Part shown: positions 17,600-26,015 of the stretch, in pieces | Layout: each line of letters opens with the position of its first letter | How positions within the stretch are numbered: the stretch's first letter is position 1 | From: Vibrio penaeicida | GTDB taxonomy: Bacteria > Pseudomonadota > Gammaproteobacteria > Enterobacterales > Vibrionaceae | Direction of reading: 5' to 3' | DNA length: 56,195 nt | Assembly (NCBI RefSeq): GCF_002933855.1 | Contig: NZ_BFAQ01000012.1 | Coordinates: 1 to 56,195 of the forward strand | Notes under the pieces: model-generated | Database searches by the model: none | Told to the model about the DNA's origin: nothing | What the model saw: only the letters and a program-made list of their open reading frames with translations | Position numbers and translations under genes: made by a program

Positions 17600-18055
17600 C
17601 TAACTGGCAACTAAAGCGTGCTTTTCACGTTCATCAAATAAACGAAACGTGAAGAATACTATTAAGCCAGTGGGACCATACAAAAATGTCAGTGGTAAGC
17701 AGGGAATTAATCGCCATTTGGGTAGGTTAGCGCGTGTAACCTCATCAATCATCCAGCGACCAACAAACAAGTCAAAAATAAGGAAGTGAAGCCAACCTGC
17801 GGCTAAATTTCCTTCTGATTCAAACAGCTTACTCACCCCGATTAGGCTAGAAAAATTCCCCTCTGGTGAACTGCCCCAAAACCGAAATACTAAAAACAAG
17901 TAAAGGCCCGATAAGACAAGAGGAATAATTCGCCCGCCGAAAAGTAGTACCCCATAACGAATCCGAGTTGATGAAATGAAGATCCCCAACACTAAAAATA
18001 GCCAACCTAACAACGCAATACCGCTACCTATTTCAAAGGTTAAATGTGCCATCAT
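17600..18055 (-). CDS. ABA4-like (DUF4281) membrane protein
   Basis: A 151-aa integral membrane protein with four predicted helices. The family hallmark is visible in the second half: NLAAGWLHFLIFDLFVGRWMIDEV, then PCLPLTFLYGPTGLIVFF. Plant ABA4 acts in neoxanthin synthesis; bacterial relatives have no firm role, and a carotenoid link should not be assumed. The start overlaps the stop of the upstream minus-strand gene by 4 nt, so the two are probably cotranslated. Confidence 0.8.
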   Translation of the reverse strand: MMAHLTFEIGSGIALLGWLFLVLGIFISSTRIRYGVLLFGGRIIPLVLSGLYLFLVFRFWGSSPEGNFSSLIGVSKLFESEGNLAAGWLHFLIFDLFVGRWMIDEVTRANLPKWRLIPCLPLTFLYGPTGLIVFFTFRLFDEREKHALVAS

Positions 18056-18528
18056 TGAACCTCTCCGTGAGCGTTTCTTGGTATCACTACTGCTTGTTCG
18101 CCATATTTCAACACTTCACCGCCATGTTGATCGGCATAAGACTGAGCTTCTTGTTCCGATGAAAACCAGAGATTCAAAGTCGAAAGAACTTTCCTACCAA
18201 AGTCAGGCGTGTGAGAGGTGCCATCCTTTTGTGCCATCAGTACAGGTTTATACGCTTCCCAGCTTTGATAGCCCGCTTCAATGGCTAACAACCGTAAAAA
18301 GTGTTTACGCTGCAAGGTGCGACGTTCGTTATATAAAGAAGAAATGGATTGACCAAAACACACGCCCGCTTTTTCGATTCTGCGGATAATGGGCATGGCT
18401 TCTGAAACACTGCCAGATTTAGCGACACGGTGTAACCTTCGAGCCTCACGCAGCAAGGATTCGACAGCAGGAATGGTTTTCGGAGATTTCAGTGATTTGG
18501 CATCACTAGGGGATTTTTGATTACGCAT
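18052..18528 (-). CDS. Hypothetical protein, 158 aa
   Basis: The ATG at 18528 is preferred because GGAG lies 5 nt upstream; a further in-frame ATG at 18570 has no binding site. The product is soluble and basic in its first half. A helical segment, KHFLRLLAIEAGYQSWEAYKPVL, resembles the short helical motif that precedes several uncharacterised proteobacterial domains. The C-terminal part (STLNLWFSSEQEAQSYADQHGGEVLKYGEQAVVI) is alpha/beta. Its 4-nt overlap with the ABA4-like gene implies an operon. Function unknown. Confidence 0.6.
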   Translation of the reverse strand: MRNQKSPSDAKSLKSPKTIPAVESLLREARRLHRVAKSGSVSEAMPIIRRIEKAGVCFGQSISSLYNERRTLQRKHFLRLLAIEAGYQSWEAYKPVLMAQKDGTSHTPDFGRKVLSTLNLWFSSEQEAQSYADQHGGEVLKYGEQAVVIPRNAHGEVQ

Positions 18529-18745
18529 ACAAACTCCATCGAGTGGCTGGTCTGTCTCGTTTAGGACCATAGATAAGAGTCAGTAATTAAATTGTCTTAT
18601 TACACAGGTGAGTGAACTTTCACGAGCTGGGCGTCCTGCAAACCCGCGAGAAGAATAGCAACACATGGCATGAGTTGTAAATGGGTTTTTATTATTAGAC
18701 TGTTGCGTTTTACATGTTGGTGTTCGCTCAGGAGGATGAAATATT

Positions 18746-18777
18746 AATCTGGGAGCTGATGCCTTGACTCCCAGATT
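18746..18777. terminator. Hairpin downstream of the 880-aa gene
   Basis: AATCTGGGAG / CTCCCAGATT, a perfect 10-bp stem with a 12-nt loop, 28 nt past the stop of the minus-strand gene. There is no clear T-run, so termination is only suggested. Confidence 0.45.
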
Positions 18778-18804
18778 GATGTTTGTCGAGTAAAGCTAAT
18801 TACT

Positions 18805-21447
18805 CTAATTCAGCAGAAGGCTTACCTTTTTGCTATCGATGTGTTCAAATTTGTTTAACGTCCAAGTGACTGCCTTTAGGTATTCTTCAATGAGTACTTC
18901 GTTATCAGTGTTAGGGCGTATTTTATAGATGAGCTCAAAGGGGGTAGGTGCAAACTCAATATCTTTCCACATACTTCTTTTGATACTCGCTTCCAGTTTA
19001 GAGTCCAATTCTCCTGAGTTGATAAGAGATTCGATAACTGAAAAATTGCTAACAGCCCACAATTGTCTGTAGCTTACTTCCAGAGTATGCAGATTCGAAA
19101 GTAAATGACCTTCACTTGATGCGAAATATGCCTTTAATATTTTAGATGTACTGTCTATCCATAATGCTTCAGGCAGCTTAGTTTTTAACTCTGCGAGCTG
19201 CTGTGGAATGAAGAATGTGAATTCATGCTCCCTAACTGCAGCTAACAAGCTGGGTATATTGCCTAAGTATTGTTCAACCGTATTTGTATCTAAGTTCTCT
19301 TTTGAAGAGTTTTGAATCATTCCACGCACGAAACCAAAATAGCCTAGCGCACAGTAAGAGATGTCTCGGAAATTACTACTTATGGTTTCAGTCACTTCTT
19401 CCATCAGCTTTTCCTGTCCTTTTAAATCGGTCTGAAAAATTAACTGTGACAGGCTGAAGTACCCATAAAAGAGAGAGTAGGGGGAGTTAACTTGCATGGC
19501 TTGTAATAGCGCGAAATACAAATCTTGAGATACGGACTTTTTCGAATTGATAAGGTACGCAAGTATACTTTGTATGGGCTGTACTCCATTTTGAAGTCCG
19601 TTCGGGCGATACTTTCCGTTATTCACTGATGGAAGAAGGTCGGTTGCAAAATCAATGTCATCAAGAAGCAGAGCGACTTCGATCAAATCACATCTTTGGA
19701 TGATGTTTTTTTGGAATTTCTTCAAAGACATCGACTTTTGAATTGATGCTCTTAAGCCTTCGTTTTCGGGGTGCTTCTTAAGCAGTTGATAAAGGTCTTG
19801 TGCTGTTTTGCAACTTTTAACCAAAAGATCTGAATCAATATCTTCTATGTTTTGCGATTTGCACGGGTCAATTGGCAGAGATGGTTTTTCACATACGGTG
19901 AATATTGGTCTTTTCGCGTTATTGCCACGTTTGTAAAAGGGAACCCAATCATCACAAGACGTAGGGTTTCCTAGATCATTAGCAAGGTTAGCTACCTTAG
20001 ACAGTTCGTTTTTCTCAAAGTGATGAAATATTAAAGAAATCAAAGCCGAATTGTTTCCCATCTTTGAGTGGAATTGTTGTGCTTGGTCAATTAAATTCGG
20101 GGTTAAAATAGGAAGAAGCTGCTCTGTGAATGATCCTCTGTCGTCCCCTTCAGGGTAGGCACCAAGCAAGTAACTTATTGCACGATGGGGTTGAGCTGAG
20201 AAGCCATAGGCGGCTCCCTCAACCAATGCAGATTTCTTATCTTTCTCTGGTACTTGCTCGAGCAATTGCGCTAAGTGATTATCTGGTAAGCAAAGTTTAC
20301 ACCCCATAACAAAGACTCTTAGCTCTTTTCTATAGACATTTTGAGGCAATTCTTTAAGTAGAAGGCGCTCTTCGACTTTATCTTTTACATCTTCTCCCTT
20401 GATGACGGAACGCGCCAACATATATTCGTCGTAACAAGCTTTTTCTCGTTCATCTACGAGGTGTTTATATAGCTGAGAAATATCTGGGGATTTGTCTTCC
20501 CACTCTATACCGATGAACTTTGCGTGTTTTTTCAAATTTGAAAGGTCTTCGTCACCTCTCGAATACTTGGAGAGTTTTAAGGCAAAATCAGCAGAGTTTT
20601 TTAGGTGAGGTTCCACCAAACTAGCGAATAAAGATTCAGCAATTGCGAACCAGCCATCGTGGTTAGTTTCTCCCGCTCGCCATGCAGAAGAGACGATCGC
20701 TAAAAATACACCATAAGAGCTCTCTAAGTTGTACTTTTTACTGTAGGAAATGAACGTGAGATTTTTAAAGCTTTTTTGCACACAAGGGTGGTCGCTATCC
20801 AACCCCATGGAGCAAAAGGTTTTTATCGCAACACCATGCGCATAAGCTTCTTGATGACCTTCAGCCACCATTGGTCTTGCCAATCCGATTGACGCGAGTT
20901 CGTCAATATAGTCATATGCAAATGGGTCATACATCATTCCATTGACAATCTTTGCCCAAGAATCTGCACGAGTATCAGGGAAATTATGATTGAGGCGATA
21001 CGCCAGAGGAATAGCTTCACTGTAGGTTCCCGTTTTACAGTGCTCTTCAATCACTTCTGAAATCAGAGAATCCCCGATGAAGTAATCGTTAAGGGAGACA
21101 ATATCGTCTGTGTCTAAGTGGATACCAACGATGGAAACCCATGATTTCAATATTGGAGTACTGCATGACCCTCGTACGGAATTAACTGGGACTTTCTCTC
21201 GCAGTGGTATTATGAAATCTCTAAGCTCTTCTTTTCCACCTTCATTTTCTATCCACTTTATCGATAATAAAAGTATGATGAAGAAGTATTGGATCTCGTT
21301 GAATTCCTCTATTTCAGAGAGTGCTTTATTGATATTCAGATTTTCGATATGTTCAAAAGCTCGAAGAATCTTCTGGTTGTTTTTTCCACTGTCATTTTCA
21401 ATAACCTCTTTGACAACCTCATACCAATCAACACTAGAATACTGCAT
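18805..21447 (-). CDS. Large alpha-helical repeat-like orphan, 880 aa
   Basis: ATG 21447 is chosen: AGGAC lies 7-8 nt upstream, whereas the in-frame TTG at 21453 is too close to it. The product has no signal peptide or membrane helices and is almost wholly predicted helical, with repeated pairs of amphipathic helices such as YSEAIPLAYRLNHNFPDTRADSWAKIV and LSKVANLANDLGNP, suggesting a TPR/HEAT-like solenoid. A small Cys cluster (CSTP, MGCKLCLPDNH) is visible. No catalytic motif is recognised. It is monocistronic and AT-richer than the core genes nearby. A scaffold or protein-interaction role is plausible but unproven. Confidence 0.7.
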   Translation of the reverse strand: MQYSSVDWYEVVKEVIENDSGKNNQKILRAFEHIENLNINKALSEIEEFNEIQYFFIILLLSIKWIENEGGKEELRDFIIPLREKVPVNSVRGSCSTPILKSWVSIVGIHLDTDDIVSLNDYFIGDSLISEVIEEHCKTGTYSEAIPLAYRLNHNFPDTRADSWAKIVNGMMYDPFAYDYIDELASIGLARPMVAEGHQEAYAHGVAIKTFCSMGLDSDHPCVQKSFKNLTFISYSKKYNLESSYGVFLAIVSSAWRAGETNHDGWFAIAESLFASLVEPHLKNSADFALKLSKYSRGDEDLSNLKKHAKFIGIEWEDKSPDISQLYKHLVDEREKACYDEYMLARSVIKGEDVKDKVEERLLLKELPQNVYRKELRVFVMGCKLCLPDNHLAQLLEQVPEKDKKSALVEGAAYGFSAQPHRAISYLLGAYPEGDDRGSFTEQLLPILTPNLIDQAQQFHSKMGNNSALISLIFHHFEKNELSKVANLANDLGNPTSCDDWVPFYKRGNNAKRPIFTVCEKPSLPIDPCKSQNIEDIDSDLLVKSCKTAQDLYQLLKKHPENEGLRASIQKSMSLKKFQKNIIQRCDLIEVALLLDDIDFATDLLPSVNNGKYRPNGLQNGVQPIQSILAYLINSKKSVSQDLYFALLQAMQVNSPYSLFYGYFSLSQLIFQTDLKGQEKLMEEVTETISSNFRDISYCALGYFGFVRGMIQNSSKENLDTNTVEQYLGNIPSLLAAVREHEFTFFIPQQLAELKTKLPEALWIDSTSKILKAYFASSEGHLLSNLHTLEVSYRQLWAVSNFSVIESLINSGELDSKLEASIKRSMWKDIEFAPTPFELIYKIRPNTDNEVLIEEYLKAVTWTLNKFEHIDSKKVSLLLN

Positions 21448-21571
21448 CACCAAGTCCTATAACCATGAAGGATAAATTGCAAGTTACCCGCATATTAACT
21501 TATGCACCTCAGTAAGTTATAGAAAAATAAATGTATTAATATCGGTTATATGAACTGTCTGGATTTGACAG

Positions 21572-22960
21572 TCAACAAGCCTGCTTTACCGCATCAATCA
21601 ATACGTCCAGCTCTTCTTTTACCTCTTTGGTGAGTTCAAAGCCAAAGTTAATCCTTAAACAGTTGTTGTAGAGGGACAAGGTACTGAATAGGTGACCTAA
21701 ACGGATATCAATTTTTTTTTCTTCCACAAGTTCAGCGAACTTGGAGGCATTAAGGGTAGGGACTTGTAACCAGAGCACCATTCCCCCTTGAGGGTGGCTG
21801 ATGTTAACGTTTTCTGGAAGGCGTTCAGTCAAATAGCTGAGATACGTCTGCCTCAAATTAAGTAGAGTATTGCGTCGACGTTTGAGTTGTTTTGTGTAAT
21901 GACCTGACTCAATGAAATCTGCCATAGCAAGCTGCATAGGAAGGGATATACCAAAGCAGGATGCTGCATGCTTTTGGCGATAACGATCCGTGTAACGCCC
22001 AGGCATACACCAACCTAAGCGGTAGCTCGGCGACAAACTTTTGGAGACAGAACCACACCAAAGAATATAGCCACCTTGATCATAATATTTAGCGGGTAAG
22101 GGCGTGTGGTCGGAATAAGAGAGTTCTAGATAAACATCATCTTCAATGATGGGAACCTGGAAAACGTTAGCCAGTTCAGCCAATCTTTGTTTTTGCTCTA
22201 CAGACATGGTTATCCCTTGTGGGTTCATGTGCGAGGTACAAAATACCCCCGCTTTAACCACGCCTTTCTGCAAATGTGTTTCAAGCTGAGACAAATCGAT
22301 CCCATCATCTAAAGAAGGGATCTCGACAATCTTTCTTCCCATCTGCCCAAGCAAATCCAAAATGCCACTAAAACAAGGCGAGCTGATAGCAATGGCATCG
22401 CCCACCTGAGTACAAGACTCCAGCGCAGCTTTAATGGCGGGCATACAACCCGATGTAATCACCAGTTCATTGGGGTTTATATGCAGCCCAAGTTTCGAGA
22501 AATGATCGCTCAATGCATTACGCAGTAGGGGGTCGCCTTGTGTATTCGGGTATTGATTGAGGCGGTTACCTATCCGTTTGCTTGCTCGTCGAAAACTGCG
22601 TTCCAGTTCGTTCAGAGATACCACGTCTATATTGGTACTGGAAACGCCTAGCGGACCATTATGTAGAGAATGAATGGCGAAGTTTTGAGTCACCGAAGAC
22701 ACCTTGCTCTCAAAGCGCGCCCACTCTGGAGCGTTATGCTTGCTCAGTTGTGGAGAAACGTAATACCCAGCTTGGGGGCGAGCATGTATCCAACCCTGTG
22801 ATTCCAGTTCTTGGTAACAGCTTACCGCCGTCGACATGCTCACCGATTGCTGCTTTGAGAGCTGCCTAAGTGATGGCATTCGGCTGCCTTCAGGGAGCTT
22901 ACCTACCTCAATTTCTCGTATAAACCGACTGGCTAATGTTCTGTACATACTCATAGACAT
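21572..22960 (-). CDS. MocR-type regulator (GntR helix-turn-helix fused to aminotransferase)
   Basis: A 462-aa PLP-dependent transcription factor. Residues ~5-75 are a GntR winged helix (LASRFIREIEVGKLPEGSRMPSLRQLSKQQSVSMSTAVSCYQELESQGWI); residues ~100-460 are a class I aminotransferase fold with the PLP-binding Asp/Tyr motif IIEDDVYLELSY and the Schiff-base Lys in WCGSVSKSLSPSYRLGW. MocR proteins sense amino compounds or vitamin B6 through this domain. It is divergent from an EamA exporter across 89 bp holding repeated CTGTAC motifs, so it very probably regulates that transporter. Confidence 0.9.
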   Translation of the reverse strand: MSMSMYRTLASRFIREIEVGKLPEGSRMPSLRQLSKQQSVSMSTAVSCYQELESQGWIHARPQAGYYVSPQLSKHNAPEWARFESKVSSVTQNFAIHSLHNGPLGVSSTNIDVVSLNELERSFRRASKRIGNRLNQYPNTQGDPLLRNALSDHFSKLGLHINPNELVITSGCMPAIKAALESCTQVGDAIAISSPCFSGILDLLGQMGRKIVEIPSLDDGIDLSQLETHLQKGVVKAGVFCTSHMNPQGITMSVEQKQRLAELANVFQVPIIEDDVYLELSYSDHTPLPAKYYDQGGYILWCGSVSKSLSPSYRLGWCMPGRYTDRYRQKHAASCFGISLPMQLAMADFIESGHYTKQLKRRRNTLLNLRQTYLSYLTERLPENVNISHPQGGMVLWLQVPTLNASKFAELVEEKKIDIRLGHLFSTLSLYNNCLRINFGFELTKEVKEELDVLIDAVKQAC

Positions 22961-22962
22961 AA

Positions 22963-23010
22963 CTGTACTGCTTTTTGTGAGAATAATTGTATCTGTACCG
23001 ATAACTGTAC
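22963..23010. promoter_or_regulatory. Repeated CTGTAC boxes, likely MocR operator
   Basis: CTGTAC occurs at 22963, 22993 and 23005 in the intergenic gap, with ATAACTGTACT flanking the first and third copies; a fourth copy lies at 22941 inside the regulator gene. MocR-family regulators usually bind direct repeats, so these are the likely sites. Confidence 0.5.
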
Positions 23011-23049
23011 TCGAGTAATACTCTTTTTCAAGAGAAAAGGAGGACAGTT

Positions 23050-23940
23050 ATGAAAAGAAACGATCTATTGTTGGCAGTCTTTGTCATGGCGATATGGGGC
23101 TTTAACTTCTCAATGATAAAGATGGGCATTACCGATGTTCACCCATTACTGGCAACCGCTGCCCGTTTTACTTTGGCAGTGATACCGGCCATATTTTTTA
23201 TTCGTAGACCAAACGTAGCATGGGGTTACTTGACTGGTTACGGCGTCGTATTCGGTGTAGGGGTATGGGGAATGGCATCTTGGTCTATCACGGCGGGGCT
23301 CTCTTCCGGTATGTCTTCGGTACTGCTTTCATCGAACGCGCTAATCAGCATGGCAGTTGGCGTGTTTATCCAAAAAGATACCGTTTCAAAACGCAAAGTC
23401 ATTGGTGCTGTCGTTGCATTGGTCGCCTTGTTGGTATTGATCTCGGCAACCAATGGTAACCTTACGGCGGAAGGTGTGTTTCTTATTATGATCGCCGCTG
23501 CCAGCTGGACAGTGATGGGCTTGATCGTGAAAGCATCGAAAACCACTCAGGCATTTGCCTTTAACGTATGGGGGATGTTCTTTGCACCGATTCCACTGGT
23601 GTTGTTCGCGGTGAGCATTTATGGTCCCAATATAGTGGCACACGCCTTTGAAGTATGGGATATGAACACCACCATAGCGGTTGCATTCCAAGCTTACCCA
23701 ACCACATTATTTGGTTACTGGGTTTGGAGCAATCTGTTAATTCGCTATCCGCTTAGCACTACCGCACCTTTAACCTTGTTAGTCCCAGTATTTGCGCTCA
23801 TTTCTGGTTATTTTATGTATAACGAGATGCTCAGTACCGCACAAATGATTGCCTGTGTATTGTTCCTAGTCGGTATTGGTTTAATAGTGAAACCTGCGAC
23901 AAGCAAAAGCGTGTTAGAACCTAAGCCAGTAGTGAACTGA
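23050..23940 (+). CDS. EamA-family (drug/metabolite) exporter
   Basis: A 296-aa inner-membrane transporter with ten predicted helices in two EamA repeats: residues ~5-135 (LLLAVFVMAIWGFNFSMIKMGI start) and ~145-285 (GVFLIMIAAASWTVMGLIVK start). Family members export amino acids, nucleotides or other metabolites. GGAGG lies 7 nt before the ATG. The divergent MocR regulator and shared operator region suggest that the exporter responds to an amine or amino-acid signal; YddG- and RhtA-like substrates are possible but cannot be chosen from sequence. Confidence 0.88.
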   Translation: MKRNDLLLAVFVMAIWGFNFSMIKMGITDVHPLLATAARFTLAVIPAIFFIRRPNVAWGYLTGYGVVFGVGVWGMASWSITAGLSSGMSSVLLSSNALISMAVGVFIQKDTVSKRKVIGAVVALVALLVLISATNGNLTAEGVFLIMIAAASWTVMGLIVKASKTTQAFAFNVWGMFFAPIPLVLFAVSIYGPNIVAHAFEVWDMNTTIAVAFQAYPTTLFGYWVWSNLLIRYPLSTTAPLTLLVPVFALISGYFMYNEMLSTAQMIACVLFLVGIGLIVKPATSKSVLEPKPVVN

Positions 23941-24004
23941 GATATCCGCAACGTGACGAGTTGAGGGATGACTTAACCTTTATAAATCCGAGCCTAAAAA
24001 GGGA

Positions 24005-24035
24005 AGGGGACTCACGAAATGTAGTCCCTTTTTTA
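24005..24035. terminator. Bidirectional terminator between EamA and patatin genes
   Basis: AGGGGACT / AGTCCCTT stem with a 10-nt loop and T-run TTTTTT, between convergent genes. An A-rich stretch on the other side allows reverse use. Confidence 0.65.
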
Positions 24036-24039
24036 ATCA

Positions 24040-24909
24040 TTACTTCGCGAGTAGCGCCTTGATTTGTGGCATTACTTCTTTTGCGGCAAGGTAACCTGCC
24101 TCAATGGATTTCGCTCTATCATTAAACGACACGTCGCTGCTTGGTTCGTAGTTCGGTGTGATGAGCACATCTGCGCTAGCCATCTCTTGTTGCGACAGCC
24201 TACAGCTCTGCATTCTGAACGTCGCCAGCAACACTTTACTTACAGTCAATTCCGGTGCGGGTTGATTGTGGCAAAAAATATCGACCGCGATGACCTTTTT
24301 AGCACCGAGATCTTTTGCGGTATAAACCGGCACAACACTGAATACGCTGCCATCAATTAAGATATCACCTTGGTTTTCAACGGGAACAAAAGTACCTGGC
24401 ACAGTGGAAGAGGTTTGTACTGCATGCCCAGGGTTGCCAGAACGGATAACCACAGTCTTACGCGTCGTCATATTGGTGGCAGTCACCGCTACAGGGATGG
24501 GCATGTCTGCCAGATCGTTATACCCGACATGCGCGTTGATCCAGTCGGATAAGCGTTTACCATTTACGAACCCTTTGGACGAAAGCACAATGTCCGCTAC
24601 GTCAGATACTCCGAGCTTTTCAATGGCGGCTTCCATGTCTTTAAAACTCATTCCAGAGGCATAAAGCGTCGCCGCAATCGAACCTGCAGACGCTCCACTG
24701 ACCACATCCGGCTGTATTCCTTCTTCTTCCAACGCTTTCAACACGCCTAAGTGCATAAAGCCCCGAACACCGCCACCTCCAAAAGCGACCCCCAATTTAT
24801 GTTCCCCTGCGACAATGGGCTCAGAAACATTCAAATCGTTGTAGACATTTGGCGATGAGCAAGCCATCAGCAATAGCGATAAAGAGGCAGGAATCAGTGT
24901 TTTCAACAT
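24040..24909 (-). CDS. Patatin-like phospholipase lipoprotein
   Basis: A 289-aa predicted lipid acyl hydrolase. The N-terminus carries a lipoprotein signal (SLLLMAC, acylated Cys17), placing it on a periplasmic or outer-membrane face. The patatin catalytic dyad is complete: oxyanion loop GGGGVRG (44-50), nucleophile Ser74 in GASAG, and Asp186 in DGS. The usual DGG/DGA is DGS here, a tolerated variant. Related to the RssA-like lipoprotein patatins of gammaproteobacteria. Monocistronic, convergent with the EamA gene. Confidence 0.85.
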   Translation of the reverse strand: MLKTLIPASLSLLLMACSSPNVYNDLNVSEPIVAGEHKLGVAFGGGGVRGFMHLGVLKALEEEGIQPDVVSGASAGSIAATLYASGMSFKDMEAAIEKLGVSDVADIVLSSKGFVNGKRLSDWINAHVGYNDLADMPIPVAVTATNMTTRKTVVIRSGNPGHAVQTSSTVPGTFVPVENQGDILIDGSVFSVVPVYTAKDLGAKKVIAVDIFCHNQPAPELTVSKVLLATFRMQSCRLSQQEMASADVLITPNYEPSSDVSFNDRAKSIEAGYLAAKEVMPQIKALLAK

Positions 24910-25261
24910 GGGAGGCTCGGTTTATTTGAACAGATCAAAGCGATACAGAATCCAGTTTCGGCGCGTATTTTCAAGTGATTTATCCCAAAGCATGATGGAT
25001 ATCGCGATATCACACGCACTTTAAACTTGTAATTGGGAGGAGGGATTTTCTTGAGCTGAAAAAAGAAACTGTGAACAAGGTGCTCCAAAACATTCCGGTT
25101 AGATTGACAAATATAACCTTGATAAATATATTCAACCGATTGATAGGTCATTCGTCGTTTAGAGTTGGCTCTAACCATTAGAACTGCAAGATAAAAACGA
25201 CATGCTTAGCCTTTAAATTTTTTGAAAGCCCACAAGATTACAATTAACGCGGAGATAGATA
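24910..25261. other. 350-bp spacer, no gene seen
   Basis: Frames here are broken or lack plausible starts. A small dyad TTAGAG-TTGG-CTCTAA lies near 25160. It likely contains promoters for the patatin gene and for the small membrane protein at 25262. Confidence 0.4.
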
Positions 25262-25399
25262 ATGAGTCATTGGACAGATTTTTTCCCTTATGTAGCTATG
25301 GCGATTAAGGTCATCGCGTTAGCCGTGGCTGGATACTTCGCTATCAAATGGCATTTCGACCAAGATAGGAAGTTGAAAAAAGAAGCCGAGGAAAAATAA
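25262..25399 (+). CDS. Small membrane protein, 45 aa
   Basis: ATG at 25262 with GGAGA about 6 nt upstream. The peptide has one hydrophobic helix (AMAIKVIALAVAGYFAIKW) followed by a highly charged tail (DQDRKLKKEAEEK), typical of single-pass small membrane proteins. The stop is followed within 10 nt by a nested palindromic structure. Family not recognised; existence supported by binding site, composition and helix. Confidence 0.6.
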   Translation: MSHWTDFFPYVAMAIKVIALAVAGYFAIKWHFDQDRKLKKEAEEK

Positions 25400-25916
25400 A
25401 ACTTTGGGCGATAAGCTAACCCGATTCTTAACGAATTCGTTAAGAATCAATAAACACCGCTTATCGCTTGTATTCAAAAGAAAGCGGGTGTCGAGCTTCT
25501 GATTACTCGATTCTCAAAAAGCGTTCTTTTCTTGAGCTCTCTTCATTAACTCCCATTTTCAGTAAGTTTTTAATTCTCCGCCCACTTAACAAATAAGAAC
25601 ACTTTTAAAAAGCTACTCTTACAAATCCTTAATTCTTCGTTCTTATATTCGGTTACTCTATTCTTGATGAGACGCTTATAACCGCATAATAGATCGCTTG
25701 TGCATTGCTCTTTATTTGTAGTGAACTAACCGAAAAACTCGCGACGATATAGTTAATAGAATGAGTTACGTGATACGCACTTTGATGTCCATCTCAAATA
25801 CATCGGTGATCGTGACTTTAGTAGTACGTTAAATTGACTAATAATCAGAGAAATTCGAAAATAAATGAAGAAGAAATAATATTATTGTCAATATATTCAG
25901 TTTGTTAGGTTTACAT
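25400..25916. other. 517-bp AT-rich spacer with nested palindrome
   Basis: Apart from the palindrome at 25408-25467 no feature is clear. The middle (25500-25700) is rich in TTCTT and ATTCTC strings without a regular period. No open frame with a binding site was found before 25917. Confidence 0.4.
25408..25467. repeat. 26-bp perfect palindrome nested in a 9-bp inverted repeat
   Basis: Bases 25423-25448 form a gapless perfect palindrome centred on GAATTC, with arms starting GATTCTTAAC. It is enclosed by GCGATAAGC (25408-25416) and GCTTATCGC (25459-25467). In RNA this folds as a long two-part stem. No T-run follows, so it is not a standard terminator. Confidence 0.75.
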
Positions 25917-26000
25917 ATGTCAACAGCCACATCAATTAGAACGTTAGAGAAACTTGAAAAGCCACTAGACTACAAAGTTCAGATAAGTAAGTTTGTTTAA
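25917..26000 (+). other. Interrupted 5' segment of the papain-like gene
   Basis: ATG 25917 has AGG 7 nt upstream and encodes 27 residues (MSTATSIRTLEKLEKP...) before TAA at 25998-26000. The same frame then stays open to 26804. This looks like the true N-terminus of the downstream gene cut by a nonsense codon, or a short upstream frame. Confidence 0.5.
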
Positions 26001-26015
26001 GAATCTCCAAAGTCA

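Noticed and set aside
24903..25178. 91-codon minus-strand frame upstream of the patatin gene
   Set aside because: It overlaps the patatin start region and has no binding site or recognisable motif.
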